From Actinoallomurus oryzae (GTDB lineage Bacteria; Actinomycetota; Actinomycetes; Streptosporangiales; Streptosporangiaceae), in NCBI RefSeq assembly GCF_039541955.1, contig NZ_BAABHF010000078.1, forward strand, positions 5,418-69,417: DNA of 64,000 nucleotides. The letters run 5' to 3'. Numbering within the stretch: the stretch's first letter is position 1; each line of letters starts with the position of its first letter. Of the stretch, positions 1-7,810 are shown in pieces. The position numbers and the translations under genes were made by a program. The notes under the pieces are model-generated. The model saw only the letters and a program-made list of their open reading frames with translations, was not told where the DNA came from and made no database searches.

Positions 1-449
1 TCCGGCGCGGTGACCTTGGTCACGGCCAGCAGGTTCGACCGGACGACCGAGGCGGTGGCCTCGTCGCGGACGCGGTCGAGGGTGGCGACCACGGCGTCGG
101 CGGTGAGGGCGTCGCCGTTGTGGAACCGCACGCCCTGCTGGAGGTGGAAGGTGAGCGTACGGCCGTCCTTGCTCGTCTCCCAGCTCTTGGCCAGCCCGGG
201 GACGAGCCGGCCGTCGGCGTCCGTGCGCAGCAGCGTGTCGAAGATCAACTGGAGCGTCTGCACGGTGCCGAAGGCGGTCGCCACGGCCGGGTCGAGACCG
301 TCGAGGTCGACCGTCCGTGCCACGACCAGCGGCCCGTGCGACTTCTTCCCGGCGTTCCCCGAGCCGGCCGGGGAGCAGGCCGCTACCACGGCCGAGACCG
401 CCCCCGCCAGCGCGAAGGCGCGCAGGAGACGGTGTCTGAACATGCGCAT
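1..449 (-). CDS. ABC transporter substrate-binding lipoprotein, family 5 (N-terminal part)
   Basis: Binds a peptide, nickel or sugar-type ligand outside the membrane and hands it to an ABC importer. Only the first ~149 residues are in the window; the gene runs off the left edge. The start at 449 is preceded by GAGG with 5-nt spacing. A short basic N-terminus and hydrophobic segment end in a lipobox (VVAAC) near residue 25, followed by a Gly/Ser linker. The next part reads like mature family-5 binding proteins: GLDPA, then FDTLL and WETSKDGRTLTFHLQ with the FHNGDALTADAVVATL block. The family assignment is good; the ligand cannot be told. A 17-bp palindrome lies 38-54 bases upstream of the start. 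Confidence 0.9.
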   Translation of the reverse strand, partial: MRMFRHRLLRAFALAGAVSAVVAACSPAGSGNAGKKSHGPLVVARTVDLDGLDPAVATAFGTVQTLQLIFDTLLRTDADGRLVPGLAKSWETSKDGRTLTFHLQQGVRFHNGDALTADAVVATLDRVRDEATASVVRSNLLAVTKVTAP

Positions 450-486
450 GGGGTCCTCATCTCGCGCTGCGAAAAACAAGATGTAC

Positions 487-503
487 CACTATGGACCACA
501 GTG
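487..503. promoter_or_regulatory. Operator-like 17-bp palindrome
   Basis: CACTATGGACCACAGTG is a near-perfect palindrome; 7 of 8 positions match in each arm around a single central base. It lies upstream of the minus-strand transporter gene (start 449) and 49 bases before the plus-strand serine hydrolase (start 552), so it could serve either or both. No regulator gene is adjacent in the window. This is seen in sequence; binding is inferred. Confidence 0.4.
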
Positions 504-551
504 ACGTAAAAAAGTAACGCTCAGCCGCGAGTCTTTACCGGAGGTCCCTCG

Positions 552-1721
552 ATGCCCGAACCCGCCCCGCTCACGGACGCCGTCACCGGCGCGGTCGGCG
601 ACGAGCGGGGCCCGACGGCCGCCGCGCTCGCCGTCGTACGGCGCGGCGCGGGCCCGCCCACCGTCGTCACGGCGGGATGGACCGGCCGGGAGGGTCCGGC
701 TCCCCGGCCGGTCGAGCCGGGGACGCGCTTCGACCTGGCCTCCGTCTCCAAGATCGTGACGACGCTCGCCGTCATGCGCCTGCGGGCCGCCGGCGCGCTG
801 GACCTGGACGCCCCCGTACGGTCGCTGCTGCCGGTGTTCGCCGGCGGGGCGAAGGACGCCGTCACCGTACGCGCACTGCTGCTCCACCGGGCCGGCCTGT
901 GGGAGTGGTGGCCGCTGTACGCCCCCGCGGAGGACGGGGACGGCGTCCTGGGCGACCCGGCGGCGGCGGTCGCGCGGGCCGCCGCGCTGCCCCTGCGCTA
1001 CTCGCCGGACTCCGGGCGGCACTACTCCGACCTGGGGTTCCAGCTGCTGGGCGCGATCGTCACGAGGGTCTGCGGCATGGATCTGCGGACGGCCGTCGCC
1101 GACCTCGTCACCGGGCCCCTCGGCCTGCGGGCGACCGCGTACGGACCGCTGACGGACCCTGACGTGGCGGTGACGTCCCGCGGCGACGCGTGGGAGCGGC
1201 GGATGATCGCGACCGGCGAGCCGTACCCCGTCCCCGTACGGTCCGTCCCGGCCGGGCGGGACCACTGGCTGCGGGGCGAGGCCGGCGACGGCAACGCGCA
1301 CCACGCGTTCGCCGGCGCCGCCGGGCACGCGGGGATCTTCGCCCCGGCCGCCGAGACCGCCCGCCTGGGCGAGGTCATGTTCGGCGGCCATCCCGGCTGG
1401 CCGCCCGAGGTCGTCGCCGAGTTCGCCGCGCCCGGGCCCGACGCGGAGCAGGCGCTCGGCTGGCGGCGTACCGAGGTCACGACGCCCGATGGCGGGACGG
1501 TCACGGTGCTCGGCCACCCGGGCTTCACCGGGACCGAGCTGTCGGTCGCCCCGGCGCTCGGCCTGTCGTGGGCCCTCCTCACCAACCGGCTGCACCCCAC
1601 CTCGACGCCGGTCGACGTGTCCGCGGCGCGCGCACGCGCCACCCGGCTCGTCCTGACGACCTGCTCGACGGGCCCGGAGAGCGGCACGACCGGCGGTTTC
1701 TGCCCGGATGTCGGAGTTTGA
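552..1721 (+). CDS. Serine hydrolase, beta-lactamase/esterase class C family
   Basis: A penicillin-binding-protein-fold serine hydrolase (EstB/AmpC-like), likely an esterase or D-aminopeptidase rather than a true beta-lactamase. The nucleophile motif SxxK is S64-V-S-K67. The second motif is Y158-S-D, the variant seen in many class C-type esterases. A C-terminal GHPGFTG stands where the KTG-like third motif is expected. No signal peptide is visible, so it is probably cytoplasmic. The start has a GGAGG 7 nt upstream. The 389-residue length is normal for the family. It stands alone between the divergent transporter gene and the downstream oxidoreductase, so its substrate is unknown. Confidence 0.85.
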   Translation: MPEPAPLTDAVTGAVGDERGPTAAALAVVRRGAGPPTVVTAGWTGREGPAPRPVEPGTRFDLASVSKIVTTLAVMRLRAAGALDLDAPVRSLLPVFAGGAKDAVTVRALLLHRAGLWEWWPLYAPAEDGDGVLGDPAAAVARAAALPLRYSPDSGRHYSDLGFQLLGAIVTRVCGMDLRTAVADLVTGPLGLRATAYGPLTDPDVAVTSRGDAWERRMIATGEPYPVPVRSVPAGRDHWLRGEAGDGNAHHAFAGAAGHAGIFAPAAETARLGEVMFGGHPGWPPEVVAEFAAPGPDAEQALGWRRTEVTTPDGGTVTVLGHPGFTGTELSVAPALGLSWALLTNRLHPTSTPVDVSAARARATRLVLTTCSTGPESGTTGGFCPDVGV

Positions 1722-1782
1722 CGCCTTCATCGCTTATCGATCATGCTGTTCGCCGAGTATCACTCCGACAGAGGACGGCGAC

Positions 1783-2655
1783 GTGCGCATCGGACTGCTG
1801 GGAACCGGACCGTGGGCGGAGATCGCGTACGGGCCCGCGCTCCGCGACCACCCTGAGGTCGAGTTCATCGGGACGTGGGGACGCCGGCCCGAGGCCGCCG
1901 CCGCGATCGCCGAATCCTTCGGCGGCCGACCGTACGCGGACGTGGACGCCCTGATCGACGACTCCGAGGCCGTCGCGATCGCGCTGCCCCCGGCCGTCCA
2001 GGCGCCGCTGGCCGCACGCGCCGCACGCGTCGGACGCCATCTGCTGCTCGACAAGCCGCTCGCCGTGGACGTCGCGGACGCGCGGGCGGTCGTGGACGCG
2101 ACCGCCGAGACGGGCGTCGCGTCGGTCGTCTTCTTCACCACGCGCTTCACCGGCGAGCCGGACAGGTGGATCGGCGAGCAGGCCGAACGCGGCGGCTGGT
2201 TCACCGGGCACGCGGACTGGCTGGGCGCGCTGGACAGCGGCGACAACCCGTTCGCGAACTCCCCCTGGCGCCGGCAGAAGGGCGGGCTGTGGGACGTCGG
2301 CCCGCACGCCCTGTCGGTGCTGCTGCCGGTACTCGGCGACGTCGAGAAGGTCGCGGCGGCCGTCCCCGGCCCCGGTGACACGGTCCACCTGGTGCTCCGC
2401 CACACCGGCGGCGCGTCCAGCACGGCGACGCTCAGCCTCACGGCACCGGGACCGGCCGCGGGCAACCGGGCCGAGTTCCGCGGCGAGTCCGGCGTCGTGT
2501 CCCTCCCGAAGAGCCAGGACACCGCCGTGACCGCACTGGCCCGGGCGATCGACGCGCTGATCGAGTCCGCCCACACCGGCCGCCCGCACCCGTGCGACGC
2601 ACGCTTCGGCCTGCGCGTGGTGGAGATCCTCGCCGAGGCCGAGCGGCTGCTCTGA
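1783..2655 (+). CDS. Gfo/Idh/MocA-family oxidoreductase
   Basis: An NAD(P)-dependent dehydrogenase of the glucose-fructose oxidoreductase/inositol dehydrogenase type. The N-terminal Rossmann motif GLLGTGPWAE is at residues 4-13. The family EKP motif appears as DKPLA near residue 90, with the lysine kept. The C-terminal alpha/beta domain carries the WDVGPHAL stretch typical of the family. GTG at 1783 was chosen because GAGGA sits 7 nt upstream and translation then begins exactly at the Rossmann strand; an in-frame start at 1708 would overlap the previous gene and add unlike sequence. At 290 residues it is slightly short but complete. The substrate is unknown, most likely a polyol or sugar. Confidence 0.85.
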   Translation: MRIGLLGTGPWAEIAYGPALRDHPEVEFIGTWGRRPEAAAAIAESFGGRPYADVDALIDDSEAVAIALPPAVQAPLAARAARVGRHLLLDKPLAVDVADARAVVDATAETGVASVVFFTTRFTGEPDRWIGEQAERGGWFTGHADWLGALDSGDNPFANSPWRRQKGGLWDVGPHALSVLLPVLGDVEKVAAAVPGPGDTVHLVLRHTGGASSTATLSLTAPGPAAGNRAEFRGESGVVSLPKSQDTAVTALARAIDALIESAHTGRPHPCDARFGLRVVEILAEAERLL

Positions 2656-2710
2656 CGGCACCCGGCCGCCACGCAACCTGGGTTACGGTCACGGACCTCA
2701 GTTCCCACGC

Positions 2711-3403
2711 TCATTTCCGAGCTTCGGCGGGCGGGTAGCCGATGGCCTCGAGAGTTCCGGTCAGAGCGGAGAGGTCTGCGTCGGTGTTGATGCGCCGGAC
2801 GAGGTCGGCGGTCAAAGGGCGCTGCTCGAAGATCTGCCTGACATCGGCAGGGTCGAGTGTGACCTCGAAGTAGTCCTTGGCGTAGGCGCAATAGGCATCG
2901 GGAGTGCCCTCGGCCAGGAGACCGAACATCCAGCTCGAACCGTCGGGGTCTTGGGTCGGGCCTGACCGGGGGAAGTCGATGTCGCCGGTCTTCCAGGCGG
3001 GATCGTCGTGCAGCCGCCAGAGACAGACGGTGGCCGCGAGGAACGGGCCCGTGCCACCGTCGTGGCAGAAGGCCGGTTCGGTCACCTGCGCGGCGAACTC
3101 CCGGGGGACCGACTCGACGAGACCCGGCCAGGTCACGTAATCGTCATCGCCGTAGGGACTCATCGGCGACTCGTGATCGAATCCGCGGATGAAGGCACCG
3201 CAGGTGGTGAAGACGATCGAATACTCATCTCCGCTGCCGTTGTTCATCGACGCGAGTTCCTCATCCTCGCCCCACCGGCTGTCGAAGGCATAGGTCGCAT
3301 AACCGTCGGGGCTCAAGATCGCATCCAGGAGGGCGAACGACTGGCTCAGCCTCCGGACGGTCGCTATGTCGGGCAGGCGCTGGGCGAGATCTACAGCTGT
3401 CAC
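2711..3403 (-). CDS. Conserved hypothetical protein
   Basis: An acidic protein of about 230 residues of a type I recall from actinobacterial genomes, always annotated as hypothetical. Characteristic stretches are NGSGDEYSIVF, FIRGFDHESPMSPY and DIDFPRSG. It has no signal peptide and no membrane segment. Its layout resembles small SMI1/Imm-like proteins, but no motif proves that. The open frame extends upstream to 3739; I chose GTG at 3403 because the family similarity starts there (VDLAQRLPDIATV) and the upstream extension reads like other frames of decayed DNA, including an integrase fragment. It borders the island-like region on its left. Confidence 0.6.
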   Translation of the reverse strand: MTAVDLAQRLPDIATVRRLSQSFALLDAILSPDGYATYAFDSRWGEDEELASMNNGSGDEYSIVFTTCGAFIRGFDHESPMSPYGDDDYVTWPGLVESVPREFAAQVTEPAFCHDGGTGPFLAATVCLWRLHDDPAWKTGDIDFPRSGPTQDPDGSSWMFGLLAEGTPDAYCAYAKDYFEVTLDPADVRQIFEQRPLTADLVRRINTDADLSALTGTLEAIGYPPAEARK

Positions 3404-3712
3404 CCTTGGATTCAAGCGTCCGCCAGCGACAGAACCGTCATCAGACACCTCCGCAGCGGCCAAGTCGCACGGAGAGGCGTCACCCCGGCAAAGAGGGCCT
3501 GTTTCCATGTGAGTAGCCCGTAGAACGAGTCGACGGCCGGCTGACCCGTTTAGTTGGGGCCGGCCTGCTCGTCGGCTCCCGGGCACCGGTAGGGGAACCG
3601 CACCTGCCCGCATCCACGGCGCGAGATGCGGCGGCGGGCGGAACCATACGCAGCGAGGGATGGAACTGACCGGTGACGAAGTGGTCCACGAGGTCGATCC
3701 CGACGATCTCCA

Positions 3713-3781
3713 CGGCAGGTCGACACCGGTGTCGAGCATGGTGGTGACGAAGGTGTGACGCCGCCGATCGGAGGGATCGCA
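3713..3781 (-). pseudogene. Tyrosine recombinase (integrase) C-terminal fragment
   Basis: About 23 codons on the minus strand read RRRHTFVTTMLDTGVDLP, which matches the block around the second catalytic arginine of tyrosine recombinases (family pattern LRHTFVTxLLDAGVDL). The invariant downstream histidine and tyrosine are not present, because the frame runs into unrelated sequence after LP. I read it as a leftover of an integrase gene. It lies about 110 bases from an isolated tRNA T-arm, the usual neighbour of an integrase at an element end. The match is short, so confidence is moderate. Confidence 0.42.
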
Positions 3782-3891
3782 GCGGTGCGGAGTGCCCCTT
3801 TCCCGCCCTCGCCGTCGTGGGTCCGCACCCGGTGGTGTGACGTGCTCCGTGCGCGGTCACCGGTGTGATGTGCTGGGCATGCGATGTGAGT

Positions 3892-3908
3892 AAGGGATTC
3901 GAACCCTT
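3892..3908 (-). repeat. Isolated tRNA T-arm, possible attachment-site remnant
   Basis: Read on the minus strand, this is AAGGG-TTCGAAT-CCCTT: a perfect 5-bp stem with a 7-nt loop obeying the T-loop rule (TTC-purine-A-N-T). The 7 bases after it do not find a matching 5' acceptor strand upstream, and no D-arm is visible, so this is not an intact tRNA. Such 3' tRNA pieces are typical att sites of integrative elements. A chance match is possible. Confidence 0.42.
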
Positions 3909-4008
3909 GCGCCTGCCCTCCGGCGCACCAAGAGATGAACCGGATTACCCGCCGGCTCTCGGGATGGTGCGCGCCCCCACGGTTGGCTACCTGCTCCGCA
4001 TACCGTTG

Positions 4009-4474
4009 TCAGTCCAGCAGGTCGACCTCCCAATTGGTCCGCTGAATGAGCGTATCGACCTCGCGAAGCCGCCGGGCGAGATCATCGGCCTGGCCGCGCA
4101 ACTCAGCCACCGGCAGCGCGGGAATCATCCGTAGTTCAGACCGCAACTGCCGCAACCCGCGCTGCCCCCTCCCCGACTGCGGCGCCGGCGGCGGCGGTGA
4201 TCAGAGCGTGCCGCAGACGCAGCACATCACGGTGGGCGAGCGCGTCCGTCAGCGTGCCGGCCCCCACCTGGGTGGCGGCGTTGGTCCGATTGATCCGGCG
4301 GATCAGCGACTCGAGTTCACCGAACACCTCACCGGCCTCGGCGAGCAGAGCGGCGGCGTCCTCGGCGGGCGACTCACCCTCCTGATAACGGGCGCTGGCA
4401 GCGATACGAGCGCGGAGCTGTTCGGCGCGGCGCACCGCATCCGCACGCAGAGCAAGAGCCTCGGCAAGCTTCAC
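4009..4474 (-). pseudogene. DIP1984-family protein, frameshifted
   Basis: Residues from the start at 4474 (MKLAEALALRAD) through INRTNAATQ and LTDALAHRDVLRLR match the DIP1984 family, small coiled-coil proteins of unknown role, once called septolysin-like. The frame breaks after ~100 residues and stops at 4136. The missing C-terminus is intact in the next frame down to a stop at 4009-4011, reading ELRGQADDLARRLREVDT and ending TNWEVDLLD, as in the family. One extra C in the C5 run at 4165-4169 explains the shift. Removing it gives a normal 154-residue protein. It may be a real mutation or a homopolymer sequencing error. Confidence 0.8.
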
Positions 4475-4673
4475 GCCGACCAGTATGGCCGCTCAAGATC
4501 GTTCCTGCCCACTCGATATTCGTCCTCATCAGGACCACGGCCAAGGCCCCACGCACGATTCGCGGCATGAGCGGGTGATCTGTTCAGGCCAGGGCTCGGA
4601 GTGTAAGTGACCGCTACGTTGGTCGAGATGGCTAACGTCATCAGCGTTGCGTCGGAGCCGTGTAGGAGCCCTC

Positions 4674-5240
4674 ATGGCCAAGTACGAGCCGTTGCAGAGC
4701 TATCTGGCCGCACGACCTGAGCAGATGAGTCGCGTCACGATGAGTTTCGATGAGATCGAAGCGCTCGTCGGATCGCTTCCTCCTTCTGCGCGTAACCATG
4801 GTGCATGGTGGGCGAACGACTCCAAGGTCCAAGCTCAGGCATGGCGGACCGCAGGTTGGCGTGTCGAGTCGGTCGACCAACGCGTCGGGCGAGTGGCATT
4901 CACACGAAGCATCGTTGGCGGTCCCCATCCCATCGCGCGGAAACCCAGGCCCAGCCCGGCAATACCGGCGCCCCAGCCGATCATGGTTTCAACATTGTCA
5001 GCCGAAGACGGAATGCCTGAGGCGCGGGCCCAGGCATTGCTCGTGACATACCTCGTCAGCGAGGGTTGGCGGATCCAGCGCGTCGCGGATACGACCACGA
5101 AGGAACAGGGGATCGACGTTCTCGCGACTCGTGGTGACCGGACCCTCGCCGTCGAGGTGAAGGGCTATCCGGGGCGACGGTATTCCGATCCGCGCCGCGT
5201 CGACGAGACCAAGCCGACGGCGCCGGCGACACAAAGATGA
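4674..5240 (+). CDS. DUF7662-like N-terminal domain fused to Mrr/restriction-endonuclease-like domain
   Basis: Residues 1 to ~80 (KYEPLQSYL, FDEIEALVG, LPPSARNHGAWWAND) match a small domain known from recall as DUF7662, common in phage and defence islands. Residues ~115-188 read like a PD-(D/E)XK restriction-endonuclease fold: ARAQALLVTYLVSEGWRIQR, then G-I-D-V-L, then VEVKGYPG, which supplies the D and ExK catalytic positions. The start at 4674 has AGGAG 5 nt upstream. The protein stops soon after DETKPTAPATQ, where related proteins continue for another ~60 residues, so the C-terminus is probably truncated. It likely cuts DNA or is a remnant of such an enzyme. A second nuclease-like gene follows. 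Confidence 0.6.
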   Translation: MAKYEPLQSYLAARPEQMSRVTMSFDEIEALVGSLPPSARNHGAWWANDSKVQAQAWRTAGWRVESVDQRVGRVAFTRSIVGGPHPIARKPRPSPAIPAPQPIMVSTLSAEDGMPEARAQALLVTYLVSEGWRIQRVADTTTKEQGIDVLATRGDRTLAVEVKGYPGRRYSDPRRVDETKPTAPATQR

Positions 5241-5291
5241 TGGTCGCGTCCAGAAAGGCTGACTACAACGCCCGATTCCTGGGAGGTTTCG

Positions 5292-5951
5292 GTGGGACGG
5301 CGAGAAGCCGATATGCGTGAGCTCATCCGCGGGTGGGTAACCGCCGCGTGCCGCGAGTGGTCTTATCCGAATGTCTCTGAGCCCTACTTCGACGCCGTCT
5401 ACGAGCGGCTACCGGTCGGCGTCCGGACGCTGGTGGCTTCGGGCCATCGAGACGGGCTGATCAAGCCGGTCGGAGGATACCGGTTCACGCTGCAGGGGCT
5501 GCCACCGGGTAAAGGCCCCTATGCATGGGTGAGCCGAAATGTGCAGGCGCAGGCGCCGGCCATCAACTGGGAGTACCTGATCCAGGCCGCCGAATACGCC
5601 CGAGTCTATGGGACACTCTCGCACAAGGGCTATCTCATCGCGGTGGAAGACCGGCTTATGGACATCACCGTCTCCGACCCTGATGGCGCCTTGCGATGGT
5701 ACATCGAGGTCAAAGAGCGGGCGATCGACATACCTGGTCTCGTCGACCGGATCGGCACCTACGGTCATGAGGGTGTCGAGTTGAACGCACCCGACCGTGG
5801 CAACGATGCCCTCCGTAAGGCGAAATATCTGATCCAGTACCGGCCCGCCTACCTGTCCATCAGTGCCATCGGGCTTCGACGCGACTTCCAGGTCGCCTAC
5901 GCGGCCGGGAACCGGTTCGCTCTGATCGACGACATGGTCCCGCTGATCTGA
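5292..5951 (+). CDS. Hypothetical protein with PD-(D/E)XK-like motif
   Basis: I do not recognise a named family. The 219-residue protein contains LMDITVSDPDG then RWYIEVKER, a spacing of Asp and Glu-x-Lys that fits the PD-(D/E)XK nuclease core (near residues 120-143). No membrane or signal segments are present. GTG at 5292 is chosen because GGGAGG lies 5 nt upstream. It follows the DUF7662/Mrr-like gene by 51 bases on the same strand, and both have nuclease-like motifs, which suggests a shared DNA-processing or defence role. A type II-like restriction enzyme without its methylase is another reading. Confidence 0.55.
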   Translation: MGRREADMRELIRGWVTAACREWSYPNVSEPYFDAVYERLPVGVRTLVASGHRDGLIKPVGGYRFTLQGLPPGKGPYAWVSRNVQAQAPAINWEYLIQAAEYARVYGTLSHKGYLIAVEDRLMDITVSDPDGALRWYIEVKERAIDIPGLVDRIGTYGHEGVELNAPDRGNDALRKAKYLIQYRPAYLSISAIGLRRDFQVAYAAGNRFALIDDMVPLI

Positions 5952-6230
5952 TCCACGGCATCGGTTACGGCGCACAATCAAGCCTCATGACCATGCTGAT
6001 CGTCGACATGAGCGCCCGATCAGCGGCACGAGCGGATAGTTGATCATAATCATGGCGCCTTCGTCGGGAAAATGCGTCGGACGTTGCCGGTCACCCAGTT
6101 CGGGGGGCGCCTCCGCTACTTCGGGACCTCGCTATCTGCGGCTCCGCTCGTGCAAAGCCCTCCAGTCACTGCCTGCAAGATCGCGGACTTACACCGTTAG
6201 TGCAGTAGCTCGATCACCGGGCTGGCTAAC

Positions 6231-6485
6231 CTATTCGCTTGTGGAGCCTTCGCCAGCTTCGTGCTCGTCGCCGGCGCGTTCCTCGATGACCGGGTTCGAC
6301 TCCTCGGCAGAAAGGTCCTGCTCGCGCTTGGCGAAGCTCCTCGCCTTGAGCTTTCGGTACCCGAAGGCGGCTCCCGCGACGACGAGGCCAGATGCGATCG
6401 TCACCCCGGCGCCGATTACTCCGCCCTTCGTGAAGCCGTCACCGAAGCCCTGATGGTAGCCGTGGCCCCATGCCGGGTTGCCCAT
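6231..6485 (-). CDS. Small membrane protein, glycine-rich N-terminus
   Basis: A short protein of 84 residues. The N-terminus is rich in Gly, His and Tyr (GHGYHQGFGDGF). One hydrophobic segment (GVIGAGVTIASGLVVAGAAF) at about residues 25-45 is followed by a basic patch (YRKLKAR) and an acidic tail, so the tail should face the cytoplasm. ATG at 6485 is preferred because AAGGGG lies 6 nt upstream. It does not belong to a family I can name. The flanking ~280 bases on its downstream side (5952-6230) hold nothing recognisable. Confidence 0.5.
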   Translation of the reverse strand: MGNPAWGHGYHQGFGDGFTKGGVIGAGVTIASGLVVAGAAFGYRKLKARSFAKREQDLSAEESNPVIEERAGDEHEAGEGSTSE

Positions 6486-6614
6486 GCTTGTCCCCTTACG
6501 CATTGCTCATGAATCGGGGTAGAGCCTAGCGGCGGGATGCCACCCGCCGCCCTCGTCATGAGCGGCAGGTCCAGGAGGCTGCGTCCGTTTGGGCTGAGGG
6601 CGAAGAGAGTCGAG

Positions 6615-6873
6615 TCACTCCGCCAAGATCTGGTCGTTGACGAGGCATTTCGGCTTGGCGTGGATGCCTTCGGTGTCGTCGGGCGTGACAGAGGTCTCTG
6701 GCGCATAGGCCGCGGTTGTCGAATGTGAACGCAGCGAGGATCTCTCGGTAGGGCTCGCCGATGACGGCCGTGTCGGCTGGCGTGGCCTCGTGCTGGGTAA
6801 TGGGGATCAGGGTGGTTGCCAGGTCGGCCAGCTTGCACTCGATAGCGGCCAGCTCACCGGCAAGCTTGGTCAT
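6615..6873 (-). pseudogene. Decayed winged-helix-like protein remnant
   Basis: The frame from 6873 begins with a coiled-coil-like segment (LAGELAAIECKLADL) and then PYREILAAF, CARDLC. These match the C-terminal helix-turn-helix part of small actinobacterial proteins with the pattern YQxILxxF...RARDxCxALxL...NTEGxRxKLKRLVxRGxLxE. After CARDLCHA the frame is lost, but the next frame gives DDTEGIHAKPKCLVNDQILAE and then a stop at 6615. A small deletion plus frameshift therefore broke the gene. Relatives are often beside transposases; no transposase is intact here. Confidence 0.45.
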
Positions 6874-7295
6874 CTACTCATGCAGGTCGTCGCGAGCGGC
6901 TGCGGCCGCTGCTTGCCCGGGTTGTAACAGGCCATTTCGCGGCCTGCGGGCAGGCCGTGTTCCGCAGCAGATACCACATGCGTTCCAGCGATACCTCTGC
7001 TCCTGTCGCGGCGGCGGCCACAACCTACGTCGGCAGGCACCCGGTCGGGAAGATACCGCCAAATGATCTTGCGCCAGGCCCCGGCCGCTAGTCGGTCTAT
7101 GTCTAACGGTAACTGCGCCACGTCGTCGCCAAGCGGACGAGTTCAAGACAACACGATCGCCTGCCCGCTCATCGGCAGAGCCGGACGTGTCCGCACGCGG
7201 ATCGCCGATGGCATGCCCGACCAGCGGCAATAGCGGATGTTGACGGATGGTGGTCATGCCGCCAATGCAGACGGGCCGGCCCGACGATTCTTTGG
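6874..7295. other. No recognisable gene
   Basis: About 420 bases with overlapping short frames on both strands and none with coding character I trust. Base use is mixed and less G/C-biased at third positions than in flanking genes. It may be further debris of the island on its left. Confidence 0.4.
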
Positions 7296-7745
7296 CTAGG
7301 TCTGTCGTTCACCGATGATCTCGGTGGCCGGCAGGGTGGAGAGCACCTCTAGCGCGCGTAGGAACGCCGCCCGGTCGGCGGGGGCGAGGTGGGCGAGCAC
7401 GCGGTCCTCGTTGCGCTGGATGTCGGTCTGGGCCGCACGGCGTTTCCGGCGGCCCTCGTCGGTGATAGTGACGAACCGCGCGCGCCGGTCCGCCGGGTCT
7501 CGGGTGCGTTCCAGCAGACCGTTGCCTTCTAGTTCGTCCAGCACGCCGATGATGCGGCTCTTGTCCGCGCCGATGAACTCCGCGAGCGCAGCCTGGGTGC
7601 GTACCGGCTGGCTGTCCAGGGCGTTGAGCACGACGTAGCCCCACATGCTCAGTCCATGTGCACGCAGCACCGGCTGCTCGGCGGCGATCAGCGCTCGTTG
7701 CAGCGGCGCGATCATCGCCGCGAGATCCCGTTGCCGACCGGTCAT
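7296..7745 (-). CDS. MarR-family transcriptional regulator
   Basis: A winged-helix repressor of about 149 residues. The recognition region reads TQAALAEFIGADKSRIIGVLDELEGNGLLERTRDPADRRARFVTITDEGR, the hallmark MarR block including the DxR wing. ATG at 7745 gives a normal family length; upstream in-frame codons run across the promoter region. The divergent gene at 7801 encodes a metal-binding detox-type enzyme, and a perfect 11-bp inverted repeat sits between them. This suggests the regulator controls its neighbour and itself in response to a small phenolic or oxidant; the ligand is not known. Confidence 0.85.
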   Translation of the reverse strand: MTGRQRDLAAMIAPLQRALIAAEQPVLRAHGLSMWGYVVLNALDSQPVRTQAALAEFIGADKSRIIGVLDELEGNGLLERTRDPADRRARFVTITDEGRRKRRAAQTDIQRNEDRVLAHLAPADRAAFLRALEVLSTLPATEIIGERQT

Positions 7746-7773
7746 GATCAGTATGGTAACGACCTTTACCGGG

Positions 7774-7810
7774 TGATAAGCATGAGCATATCGTAGGCGC
7801 ATGCTTATCA
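7774..7810. promoter_or_regulatory. Perfect inverted repeat between marR and divergent gene
   Basis: TGATAAGCATG at 7774-7784 is mirrored exactly by CATGCTTATCA at 7800-7810, with a 15-base spacer. The right arm covers the ATG start codon at 7801. It is the natural MarR operator candidate; a dimer bound here would block initiation of the rightward gene, which has no clear ribosome-binding site and may be leaderless. The repeat is seen in sequence, the role is inferred. Confidence 0.6.

Larger units (their letters stand above)
3404..4008. other. Gene-poor junction with mobile-element debris
   Basis: No intact gene is visible here. The stretch holds a short integrase-like fragment and a lone tRNA T-arm (listed separately). 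One minus-strand frame near 3640-3720 reads VEIVGIDLVDHFVTGQFHP, vaguely like RadC/JAB proteins, but it is too short to call. Confidence 0.5.

Noticed and set aside
3640..3720. RadC/JAB-like fragment (VEIVGIDLVDHFVTG)
   Set aside because: It is too short, with no JAMM metal motif; the overlapping frame fits the integrase reading better.
3885..3980. Complete tRNA gene on the minus strand
   Set aside because: Only the T-arm is convincing; no acceptor-stem partner, D-arm or well-paired anticodon arm can be found.
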